Shown in pieces: positions 32,063-41,999 of a stretch of DNA of 64,000 nucleotides (its first letter is position 1; each line of letters begins with the position of its first letter). The DNA comes from Mantamonas sphyraenae. Lineage: Eukaryota; CRuMs; Mantamonadidae. Position numbers and translations under genes: made by a program. The notes under the pieces were generated by a model. It made no database searches and had not been told where the DNA came from. It saw nothing but the letters and a program-made list of their open reading frames with translations. The DNA lies in the NCBI GenBank assembly GCA_026936335.1, contig JAPMXV010000046.1, forward strand, positions 310,001 to 374,000, given 5' to 3'.

Positions 32063-34191
32063 TCACCCTCCCTTCCCCATCCACCCCAACACCCTCTCCA
32101 TCACCTCGTCCGGCACCGTCCACCACTCACAACTCGCCTCATACCCTTCCATCCCCCCACACTCAAACATCACTTCCCTCTCCTCCCCATTCATCACCAA
32201 CGCCACTTCCATCCCCTCGTCCAACACCCCACTCCACCCCATCCAATGCCACTCCCTCCTCCATCCTGCCTCCCTCACAATCTCCACTGTCGTTCCATTC
32301 ACTCTAGCACCCCAGCCTTGCAATGCCTCCACCGCCTCATCATTCCCCTCCTTCACCGCTCTTTCCAATGCCGTCACCCCACCTGCAGCAAACGTGTCCA
32401 CAGGCACACCCCACTCCAACAGCGCCCTCATCTTCTCCACATCCCCACACTCCACAAACTCAACATGTCGCTCCTTGTTCCTCTTCAACAGCGATTGCAG
32501 CGCTTTAGCGTCGACGCCTTCAATCTCCCAGCATGACCGATTGCTTTCCATGGCCTTGGCCAGGGCTGCCGCTCCCTTCTTGTTGATGCTGTTGTCCCAC
32601 AGATCCAGCTTCTGCAAACCCTTGTTCTCAATCAGTGCCTGAGCCACTGCTGCTGCACCTTCACCCACAAGCCTATTGTCGCTGAGGATCAGCGTTTGCA
32701 AGCTGCGGTTCCCACTCAGTGCCTGCGCCAGTGCTGCTGCTCCTTCTGCACCGATGCTGTTGTTGTGGAGGTCCAGTGTCTGCAAACCGCTGTTCCCATT
32801 CAGTTCCTGCGCCAGTGCTGCTGCTCCTTCATCCCCGAGCCTGTTGAGGCTGATGTTCAGTGTCTGCAAACCGCTGTTCTCACTCAGTGCCTGCGCAAGC
32901 GCTGCCGCTCCGATTGCCCCGATGCTGTTGCAGCCGAGGAACAGTGTCTGCAAGCTGCTGTTCCCACTCAGTGCCTGTGCAAGCGCTGCTGCTCCGATTG
33001 CCCCAATGCTGTTGCGGCTGAGGGACAGTGTCTGCAAGCTGCTGTTCCCACTCAGTGTCTGTGCAAGCGCTGCTGCTCCGATTGCCCCAATGCTGTTGCG
33101 GCTGAGGGACAGTGTCTGCAAGCTGCTGTTCCCACTCAGTGTCTGTGCCAGTGCTGCTATTCCTTCGTCCCCGATGCTGTTCCGGCTGAGCTTCAGTGTT
33201 TGCAAAGCCCTGTGCTCACTCAGTGCCTGTGCCAATGCTAATGCTCCTTCCGTCCCGATGTTGTTGTCACACAGGGTCAGTGTGTGCAGGCTGCTGTTCT
33301 CACTCAGTACCCCAGCCAGTGATGCTACTCCTTCATCCCCGATGCAGTTGTTGTCGAGGTGCAGTGTCTGCAAGCTGCTGTTCTTATAGACGGCTTGCGC
33401 AAGTGCAGCTGCTCCTTCTGCACAGATGCTGTTGTTGTCGAGGTTCAGTGTTTGCAAGTTGCTGTTCTCACTCAGTGCCTGCCCCAGTGCTGCTGCTCCT
33501 TCTGCCCCGAGTCTGTTGTTGTACAGGTGCAACTCCAGCAAGCAGCTGTTCTCACTCAAACCCTTTGCCAATGATGTTGCTCCTTCTGCCCCAAGTCTGT
33601 TGTGGCTCAGGTACAGCTCCTGCAAGCTGTTGTTCTCCCTCAGCGCCTGTGCCCATGATGCTGCTCCTTCGTTCCCGAGCCTGTTGAGGCTGAGGTTCAG
33701 TGTGCGCAAGCTGCTGTTCTCACTCAGTGCCTGCCCCAGTGCCGCAGCTCCTTCTGCCCCAAGTCTGTTGTGGCTCAGGTACAGCTCCTGCAAGCTGCTG
33801 TTCTCCCTCAGCGCCTGTGCCAATGATGCTGCTCCTTCTTCCTTGATGTCGTTTGTCGTCAGGTTTAGTGTCTTCAAGCTGCTGTTCTTCCCCAGCGCCT
33901 TGGCCAGTGCTGCCACGTGTTTGTCTCCGAGTTCAGCCGTGCTCACGTCCAATGTCTGCACCATCTGTGTCAGCCGTCATCTCCCACGTCCCACACATCC
34001 CAACCACCCATCCTCCAACCCCACCCAACCATCGTCTCCACTGCTGTTCACCCCACCACCAACCCCTTCCCTCCTTCACTCGCCCCTCTACCCAAACCTA
34101 CAACTCCTGCCTCCTCCAGCACCACCTCAATGCCTGCCTCGTCTCCACTCAGCAACAATGTCTTCCAGTCCACACTTGTTCCAGTGCTCAT
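32063..34191 (-). CDS. Ribonuclease-inhibitor-type LRR protein (NLRC3-like repeats)
   Basis: About 660 residues. Coding exons 34191-34102 (MSTGTSVDWKTLLLSG...) and 33955-32063; the 3' splice site is placed at GATGGTGCAG after GGCTGACACAG. A further intron lies in the 5' leader, ending at about 34208 (CTGACACGGAATGCAG). The bulk is about 17 LRRs of 28 residues with consensus NSLQTLxLxxNxIGxEGAAALAQAL, followed by an ankyrin-like region (TALERAVKEGNDEAVEAL) and a Trp/Glu-rich tail. There is no NACHT or other effector domain. Such soluble LRR proteins are binding scaffolds; no partner can be named. Neighbouring repeat units are nearly identical in DNA. Confidence 0.75.
32530..33950. repeat. Tandem 84-bp repeat array encoding the LRRs
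   Basis: About 17 copies of an 84-base unit (28 codons). The units around 32960-33130 differ by almost nothing, one 84-base block being repeated essentially exactly. This is coding tandem repetition, not a CRISPR array: there are no spacers and the period equals one LRR. Confidence 0.9.
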
Positions 34192-34394
34192 CCTCACTCA
34201 ATCAGTCCTGCATTCCGTGTCAGCTCCAACCCAAATTCCTGGCCCACTCTCCACCTCGTTGACACTCCCTCGATCACAAACACAACAAGCACGCTTACAC
34301 AACACAACACCCACTCTCACACCCAACCCTGCAAACCCCTCCTTCAACACCAACCTTGTCTCACTTGCAAGTTCCACTGGTCCGCCCCGTGCAC
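34151..34394. repeat. Parent copy of the duplicated LRR 5' segment
   Basis: Intact copy of the segment found broken at 31731-31947. It contains the 5' leader intron of the LRR gene and its first coding codons. Between about 34200 and 34604 there is no other gene I can support; the stretch is C/A-rich leader and intron sequence. Confidence 0.7.
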
Positions 34395-34604
34395 CCGCCA
34401 TGCACATCCTCAACGAGGACGTGTTGAGAACCTTCCATCTGCGCTTGACTGACGTGCAACGGAAGGAAGCACCTTCTGGCTCATTCAGGGAACCAGGCCC
34501 GGCAAACTTGCGCATTCCATGGTCGCAAGGACGATAGTCGACGCATCAAACTCTTGTCTCTGAACTCTTGAACAGGCCAATATCAACGAGCATCAGTGTT
34601 TCTT

Positions 34605-34677
34605 AGCGAGGTGGCGCAGAGGCTAGCGCGCCAGGCTCATAACCTGGAGGTCGCAGGATCGAGACCTGCTCTCGCTA
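34605..34677 (+). tRNA. tRNA-Met (anticodon CAT, elongator type)
   Basis: 73 bases folding into a full cloverleaf: acceptor AGCGAGG with TCTCGCT plus discriminator A; D stem GCGC/GCGC; anticodon stem CCAGG/CCTGG around loop CTCATAA; variable loop AGGTC; T stem GCAGG/CCTGC around ATCGAGA. The T loop has A rather than T at its first position, common in elongator-type sequences. No intron. A run of nine T follows. Confidence 0.93.
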
Positions 34678-34683
34678 TCGCTC

Positions 34684-34692
34684 TTTTTTTTT
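34684..34692 (+). terminator. RNA polymerase III terminator of tRNA-Met
   Basis: Nine consecutive T residues beginning seven bases after the tRNA 3' end, a standard pol III stop signal. Confidence 0.8.
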
Positions 34693-34759
34693 CCCTTTCT
34701 CCTCACAATTCACACAACCATCCGTTCTCTTCATTCCCCTTCATGCTCCCTGTCCACAG

Positions 34760-36115
34760 TCACAGTTTCCAGAACCACTTGATACGGTACAAGCGCCAGC
34801 AGATGACAATCCAAAAGGTGATCTTGCACAGAACAAACACCAGAGTGCCTGGGTCCTTTCCCATCCACGACTGGAACAGGTAGCGTTCGATGGCGTCCAC
34901 GAGGTTGTTTTCGGGCTTCTCCCACCATACCCAACGCAACATGGCGTTGAGGAGATCGCAGGCAGCCCACACAAACACCAAAATGGCGTTGCAGCCCACG
35001 TACACCATGGGCATAGCCCACATCGACCAGCCACGCTGTTCAATCAGCCAGTAGAACAATGAGAGGTTGAACCCGCTGATGCCGGCCAGCAGAAACGTGT
35101 ACGACAGGCTGTACAGGTTCTTGTTCAGTGGCATGGCGGGCAGAAACGCAAGCCCCAGCGCCACAAGAACCACAGACGTGCTCACGAACCGTTTCTGGCG
35201 CTCTGTGTGCACCGTGTGGTCGCGTAGAACGTGGCCAAAGTGCAGACCCATCAGCACGCTAACGGACGCCGCAAACATGGTTGTCACCAATCCCTCGGGG
35301 TCAAACGGCGTGTGGCACCACGGTGCAGCCTTGTCGGGACTCAGTGCACAGCGGCCCGGTGCACACGAAGAGCAACCAGGAAGCCTCTGGAATGTGGGGA
35401 AGCCATACATGTGGCGCGGGCTGAGAATCTGTGCGTCGACATACCCGGCCGCATTGCACGCGGGCGTCAGGATGCCTCTGCCACAGCCCGGATACGGCAC
35501 GTCCACGCCAAACATGATGCCCACATAAATGGCCAGTAGGACACCAGCCAAGACCCAAAACCACAGGTAGCGAAGGCCAGGTCGTTGCAAGCGCGGGAGG
35601 TACAGCTCGCAGAGCGCAGCGACAAGGTACCCCCACGCAATGCGCTGTAGGATGCCGCACACGCGCACTGTGCTCAGATCAAACATGCTGGGTTGTTCCG
35701 GAAACGCAGAGCCTTGGAACAGCACGCCCAGGGCAAAGAGTTTGAGGGTGCGAAGCAGCACCTTTTTCACCAGCGGCCACGGCACACCTGCACTTCCCTC
35801 CTCCGTGTACTTGCGCACTGCCAGCGGCAAGGCACAGCCCACAATAAACAGAAAGTAAGGCATGACAAAGTCGGCCAGTGTCAGTCCGTTCCACGGCGCG
35901 TGGTTGATGCTCTCGTACGCCCCGCCCGCGTCGTCCACCAGAATCATCACCATCACCGTCAGTCCACGCATGGCGTCCAATGACACCAGCCGCCCGCCTC
36001 CACCCGACTGCTTCTTCTTCTCCTGGCTCTCCATCAGCGGCGTCGTGTCGGTCGCCTCCCCTTTGCGCTGCTGGATGCTCATCTGCTCCTGCTGGGCCAA
36101 CAATTTGGGGTGCAT
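34760..36115 (-). CDS. Heparan-alpha-glucosaminide N-acetyltransferase-like membrane acyltransferase (HGSNAT family)
   Basis: 451 residues, intronless, from ATG 36115. Multi-pass lysosomal enzyme family that moves acetyl from cytosolic acetyl-CoA to luminal glucosaminide. Seen: RLVSLDAMRGLTVMVMILV, the family opening; NHAPWNGLTLADFVMPYFLFIVG with the conserved histidine (His72) implicated in acetyl transfer; ILQRIAWGYLVAALCEL; about nine to ten further hydrophobic helices. A Cys-rich luminal loop (PGCGRGILTPACN and CSSCAPGRC) suggests disulfides. The N-terminal luminal domain of the human enzyme is missing, as in plant and protist relatives. The acidic-dileucine-like TTPLMESQ head could be a lysosomal sorting signal (inference). 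83 nt separate it from the thiolase stop. Confidence 0.88.
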   Translation of the reverse strand: MHPKLLAQQEQMSIQQRKGEATDTTPLMESQEKKKQSGGGGRLVSLDAMRGLTVMVMILVDDAGGAYESINHAPWNGLTLADFVMPYFLFIVGCALPLAVRKYTEEGSAGVPWPLVKKVLLRTLKLFALGVLFQGSAFPEQPSMFDLSTVRVCGILQRIAWGYLVAALCELYLPRLQRPGLRYLWFWVLAGVLLAIYVGIMFGVDVPYPGCGRGILTPACNAAGYVDAQILSPRHMYGFPTFQRLPGCSSCAPGRCALSPDKAAPWCHTPFDPEGLVTTMFAASVSVLMGLHFGHVLRDHTVHTERQKRFVSTSVVLVALGLAFLPAMPLNKNLYSLSYTFLLAGISGFNLSLFYWLIEQRGWSMWAMPMVYVGCNAILVFVWAACDLLNAMLRWVWWEKPENNLVDAIERYLFQSWMGKDPGTLVFVLCKITFWIVICWRLYRIKWFWKL

Positions 36116-36198
36116 TTGCCGTCGCACTCACACACACACACACACACACATCACATTGCTCAGTCGCTCGCTGCTCCTATCACTCCAATGGAATCTCT

Positions 36199-38052
36199 CT
36201 AGCCCAGGCGTCGGATGACCATGGCACTGGCTCCTCCTCCGCCGTTGCACACCGCAGCCGCACCCAGGTTCTTGCCCTCGTTCTCCAGAGCCGTCAGCAG
36301 CGTCACCACAATGCGTGCGCCACTGCAACCCAGCGGATGTCCCAGCGACACACCACCGCCGTAGATGTTGATCTTGTCTGTGGACAGGCCCAACAGCTTG
36401 GCGTTGGCCACACCCACCACTGCAAACGCCTCGTTCAACTCGTACAGATCCACCTCCTCCTTGCGTACGCCCGCCTGTCGCAGCGCCTTGGGCAGCGCCA
36501 GCGCAGGTGCCACCGTAAAGTACTCGGGCTCCCTCGCCGCATCCGCCCAGGACACCACAATCGCACGCGGTTTGACCCCAAACGCACGCGCCGCACGGCC
36601 ACTCATCACAACCATCGCCGCTGCTCCGTCGCTCAAAGGCGATGCGTTTGCCACTGTCACCGTCCCATCCTTCTGGAACACGGGACGCATCGCACGTGCC
36701 TTTTGCGGGTTGAACTGCACGCACAAAAGTCGTCAGCGGCCTCGTACGACCCCTCCATCCCCTCCACCGTCCCACATCCACACATCCCACTTACTCGCGT
36801 GTACTCTTCATCCTTGTCCACCACTGTGTCGGGCTTGCCGCGTCGTCCCTTGATCGTAATGGGCACGATTTCCTGCGCAAACTTGCCCGCCTCGTGCGCC
36901 GCCTTGGCACGCGCATAGCTCATTTCCGCAAAGTCATCCTGCTGCTCCCTGCTCACATCAAACGTCTTGGCACACAATTCGGCGCAGTCGCCCATCAGCT
37001 GCTTGTTGTACGGATCAAACAACCCGTCCTTCACAATCGCATCCTCGCTCTCCACATGCCCAAACTTTGACCCGAAGCGAGCCTTGGGCAGATAGTATGG
37101 TGCGTTGCTCATCGACTCCATGCCCCCTTTTTTGGTCACACACACACTTCGTGTCAGTCGTCAGGCAACACAACCCGAAGAAGGATGAAGAAGAACTCAC
37201 CCACAACCACCACGTCGGAAGATCCACATCGGATGGATTGCGCCGCCAGTGCCACCGCTGTGTGTGTGTGTGTGTGGTTTGTGTGTGTGTTCCTGGTTGT
37301 CAGCCAAACAGAGTCGCTGTCTCGGCACAGTTCCCGACAAAAAGCTCACCTTTCATGCCGCTGGCGCACACCTTTTTTTGGTTCGCCCATTCCCGTCCGT
37401 TCACAGTGTCAGTGTCATCCTCGCCCGACCATACGATCCATCCCACCGCCACGCACCTTGTTCACGGTCGTGCAAGGCACGCTTGCGTTCAACCCAGCTC
37501 CCAGAGCGGCTTGACGCGCAGGCGCCTGTCCAATGCCCGCTGACAGCACATTGCCAAAGATCACTTCGTCCACACGCGCCGCAGGAATGCCTGCACGCTC
37601 GACCGCAGCTGTGGGTGCCACGCCGGACCATGCGTACACACCCATGCCAGTGTCCATGACGCCCCATGTGTCCTGTGTCAGTCCATGTGGGGGCCACAAA
37701 AACGGGTAACAAAACCGGGAAAAGAGGGCAACTCACCTTTGATGGCCACCGAACCCAGTTGCACCGCCGTAAACCCTGCCAAGCTGCCTCCAAACGACCC
37801 CTGCGCAGTGCGTGCCGTCGACACAATCACCACATCTGTGCATGTGTGTGCATGTGTGGTGAAACCCCCCCCCCACCCCCCCGGTGCATAGTGTCAGCCA
37901 TCCCTATCATTCCCACCCCCCAACCCCCAAGGCCACTCACCGTCGTCTGCAAACGTCGTCTGCACAGACGACGACGACGATGCCACAGGTTCAGGCTCGG
38001 GCAGGCTCATCTCTGGTTGCAAATGACACAGAATTCGGTTGACTCGGTGCAT
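36199..38052 (-). CDS. Acetyl-CoA acetyltransferase (thiolase), seven exons
   Basis: Condenses two acetyl-CoA to acetoacetyl-CoA (or the reverse). Exons 38052-37941, 37835-37737, 37608-37457, 37371-37350, 37257-37201, 37126-36795 and 36714-36199 join in frame to 429 residues. Seen: [19 protein letters not shown]; the nucleophile loop VCASGMKA with Cys123, encoded by a 22-nt microexon; [37 protein letters not shown] with the catalytic His; and [12 protein letters not shown] with the second Cys. The start [14 protein letters not shown] is short and basic and could be a mitochondrial presequence; a second ATG at 38010 would give a cytosolic form. No PTS1. Six introns, most with CTGACAC. It is the most intron-dense gene here. 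Confidence 0.92.
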
Positions 38053-38136
38053 GGTGATGATGTGTTTTGTTGGGTTGGGTTGGGTGGCGGAGGCGACGGC
38101 CGAGCCCAAAAAAGGGCAACACCAACGCACGTGGAC

Positions 38137-38574
38137 ATGGCACACAAACGACCCACCATCCGAGACCTGGCCCATGCGCTGTCTTCGGACGAGGACGAGT
38201 CATCGGACGAGGAACAGCGGCCACGGGAAGCAGAGGAGGAAGAGGCAGAGACGCAAACGCAGCTGAGGCATGAACAGCAACAGCAGCAACAGCAGCAGCG
38301 ACGTCATCACCCACCCGGTGTCTCCTCCTCCACCGCCTGGTCTCCATCGTCCAACAGCAGCAGTGGCAGTGGCAGTGGTGCAAACACCACCACCCAGGCA
38401 CAGTCGTTGTCCCGTCCCTTTGCACGCCCGACGTCGGCGTCCTCGTCTCGCAGCAGCAGCAGCAGCAGCCAGAAGCAGCCTCATCCCAAACCACACCACC
38501 AAACCCTGTCGCACACAGGCACCACGAATGCAGCCGTCCCCACATCCTCAGCCTCAGCCTCAGCCTCATCATCA

Positions 38575-38606
<32 letters not shown>

Positions 38607-41600
38607 AGGCACCACCACACCCACCAAGCAGCCGTCCTCGCCGCCTGCGCGACCCCATCTCCTCGGCCGCATCCCACCACAGAAGCCACCGAACGAAACC
38701 GGCTCATGCGCTCCAAGAGACCCCTCAACACGTCCATGAAGTCCACCAAGGAGAATCGCATGTATGGTGGCAAGCTTGCCCTGGTGGACGACTCGGACAT
38801 TGACGACGACGCAGACGCAGAAACGGAGATCCTTTACCGCCGCGACGGCTACGGCGCAACGCCTCCCCACGGCGATGACGATGAGGAGGACGATGACGAC
38901 GACGATGACGCTGACCCACACCATCAGCGCACACATATGCCACAAACACACACTGGCCTCCATCCTCACCCGCAGCCACACCACCCGGGAACGCAAGAGG
39001 AACGTGATCAGGCACGCAGCCCGTCGCCCACTTCTTCCTCCTCCTACGCCTCCCACCCTCCCCCGCGCTCCTCCACCTCATCTGTACGCACCCAATCTCG
39101 CCTCACCCATTCAGGCCCGCAGCACGACCGAGCTCATCATCCCCATGACGACCACCACGACTCCCTTTCTCTGTCCTCCTCCCAGCTCCATTTTGACGAC
39201 GCCGCCCTCACTCGCGAACAGCTTGACGACGACGACAACGACGGCCAGCAATCACCCTCACCTCCTCCTCCCCTCTCTCGCTCCCGCACAAACTCCACCT
39301 ATGTGCACCGTGCGTTCAACAACTCCACACACCCGCCGTCGCCGGGCCCTTTGCAGCGCAGAGCGGCGGTGAAAGCCCAACCGCGACAGCCCTTGCGGCC
39401 CGACGACGTCTCCTACGTGCCGCCGGCCTTCAACAAGGACCAGGCCGTGCGCAAGGGACACACCGCCACCGACCTGGAGTATTGGACCGAGGACCATCTC
39501 AAGCTCCTGTACATCATCAGCAAATACAGCGCGTGTGCGGAAAACGCCCTGCAGCGCGAACGCTGGATCCGCAAACTCCACCTCCTCGTCCTCATCTACG
39601 AGGCCATTGTCGCACGCGTGCTCGACTACGACTACGCACCCAGCATCGACCGCATCTCCTCGCGCAACATCTATCTCAACATTTCCCAGGAGGGACGGGA
39701 CGACATTGACGATCTTCGCGAGGCAGGCCTCATCAACGGCCTCAAGCTCAGTTCCAACCAGGGAGAGCCCGTCACTGCCTTTCAGGTGTCCATGCATGCA
39801 GCCTCCCTCATTGCCAAGATGCCCGCCGAGCTGTGTGATCAGGTCGATGCCTTTCTGTACCAACCCGATAGCACCGGCCAAACACACCACCTTGTGGTCG
39901 TCAAGTGGGATGCACCACACCAGCAATTCCTCCTCGTGGCTGGCGACATGCAACGGGTCTCCAACATCACCGAGTGTGAGGACGTCAGCTACGTCAGCTC
40001 GCCGTACTTGCCACAGTGTTTGCGCATGAGGGGCCATCGAAGACCCACCACCACCAATGCACACAGGGCACACGAGAGTGGCCAGGGACTCACAAACATT
40101 CGGGACGAGCTCACCGAAGTCATCACCCTGGATCGTGTCTCGGTCATCGTCGGCGAGTGGATCCCCTTTGGTGCAAATCTCGTCTCCTCCCTCAACGACA
40201 AGCTCGGCTCCACCGAACGCGTGCAGGGAGGCCTGTTTACAGCCCTCATTGACGAACGCCAGGAGGAACACACGCTGGAGTTGCCTCCTGGCATGACCGC
40301 GGTGGACATCCTCGACTTTGATCTCACCAAATTCCTCAACTTCCAGGCGGAAATCTTCTTTCCCGAGGACGAGGGCATCGTGCAGGTGGAACACTTTGGC
40401 GTGCACATTGCAGAGAATGGCAACGTGTACTACGGCCTCGCCCTGGAGTCCATCATGGATCGCATCGAGGAAAACCTCTCCCTGGACATGCTTGCACGCG
40501 TGCTCACAGACATCCACCAGGACAGCTCAAAGATTATGGACAGTCTGCTCACCTCCCACCAGATGACTCTCCTCGACATCATGTTCAGCGGCGCCCCTGT
40601 GACACGCGCCAAGTTCAACGTCATCATGGCCGAACGCATCCATCCATACTTTCACAACATGGACCTCTACTTCGACAAGGAAGACCACGAGAACGAACTC
40701 AAACAGGTCCTCGGAGACACCCAGAGTGCACACTACGTCGGCAACGACCTCGTCCTCCTCATTGGCTGCCAGGGCATCCTCGTCGCCGGCCCGGGCGTCC
40801 AGCAATACGAAAGCATCCTCCTCGACTACCTCGCCCTCATGGCCAAGGGCCAGTTTGTGCGCAACTTTTTCTATCGCACCATGGTTCTCTACCAGACCCT
40901 CTCCCACATCCGCACCCTCATCAACGACTACCAAAGCAACCCCAACAGCATGGGCCGCATACGCACCATGCTCAGCACCTGTTCCAAGAACGTCACCCTC
41001 CTCAAGGAGACCCTGGAGTACCTTGAGGAAAGCGAAAACCTGCGCACTTCGGCACGCTCCGTCCTCCTTGACGACACCGCCAATCGCCTCCTCGACATCT
41101 TTAACCTCGACACAAAGACCACAGACCTCAAGCGTCGCATCCTTGACCTGAAAAAGAACATGGAGGGTGCCCAGCACGAGCTCTCCAATCTCCGCGACCA
41201 GACAGACGTCATCTCCGAGGCCGAGATGTTCCGTGTCCAGGAGGCCCTCCAAGCAAACACAAAGAATCTCGAGGATGTGTTCCGGTCCAACGAGCGAGCC
41301 AGTTCCTCCCTGGAAATCCTCCAGGTCATCCTTGCCGGCTCACTTGCCTTTGACCTCCTCGATCGCCTCACGGGCGAATGGTCTGTCGTCGACACCCCGT
41401 GGGCCCAAAAGTACATTGTGCAACCCTTCCTCATGACCCCCGGCGTGTGGTTCCTCATCAACATGTGCATGTGGGGCATCATTGTCTTTCTGCTCATCAG
41501 TTTCATGAACCACCTCAGCGAGGCCGCTGCCGGCGTCCTCAGCCTCCGCATACGCGTCAACCACAAAATCGACCCGGTTGCCCTCGGCGCATACCTACGC

Positions 41601-41953
41601 ACCAAACCCCTCGGCGAGGAGGACCTCGATGCCGACGCCGTCGTCGATCAACGCAAAATCTCCTGGACCGAAGACGACGCCACACGGTGGGAAGGCTGCC
41701 CGCCCAAGATCGAACTCCTTGTCGACGAACGCAACGATTACCTTCTCAAGGTGTACCTCCAGATCGACAAGAAGGGCGGCTCCGTCGACTCGTCCCGTCT
41801 CAAACACCTCTTCTTCAAGGAACTGCTCGACAACGGTGTCCTCCTGCCATCCTCCTCTTCCTCCTCCTCCTCCTCCTCCTCCTCTTCTTCTTCTCTTCTT
41901 CCTCCTCATCGTCCACTGGAGAGGTTGGCATGTTTGCTGATCTGGGCAAGTGA
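38137..41953 (+). CDS. Large unidentified protein, disordered N-terminus and C-terminal membrane anchor (two frame breaks)
   Basis: About 1272 residues if two frame breaks are allowed for. Residues 1-430 are low complexity (Glu, Gln, Ser, Ala, Asp, His/Pro runs; start MAHKRPTIRDLAHALSSDED). Residues about 440-980 look like a folded domain (YWTEDHLKLLYIISKYSACAEN, VSVIVGEWIPFGANLV, NDLVLLIGCQGILVAGPG, coiled coil around LKRRILDLKKNMEGAQHEL) that I do not recognise. Hydrophobic segments near the C-terminus (ILQVILAGSLAFDLL, GVWFLINMCMWGIIVFLLISF) suggest one or two membrane helices. Frame changes occur in the GCT/CTG run region (about 38580-38690) and in the TCC/TCT run (about 41855-41905); after the second the protein ends naturally STGEVGMFADLGK. 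Both changes equal one missing base. Without the second, the frame runs on into the next gene. Confidence 0.6.
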
Positions 41954-41999
41954 TCGCAATGCACACACGGGTCACACCAACCTTTTCCCGCCTCACTGC

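Noticed and set aside
32530-33950. CRISPR-like direct repeats
   Set aside because: The period is exactly 84 bp with no spacers and encodes leucine-rich repeats in a eukaryotic gene.
34198-34515. 105-codon minus-strand frame upstream of the LRR gene
   Set aside because: No motif, overlaps the leader intron and the duplicated segment, and splicing it to the next exon brings an immediate stop.
37609-37700. Extra thiolase exon reading [16 protein letters not shown]
   Set aside because: Open but absent from thiolases; splicing directly to the acceptor CACCCACAG at 37609 restores the family sequence IKAAVERAG in frame, so this is intron.
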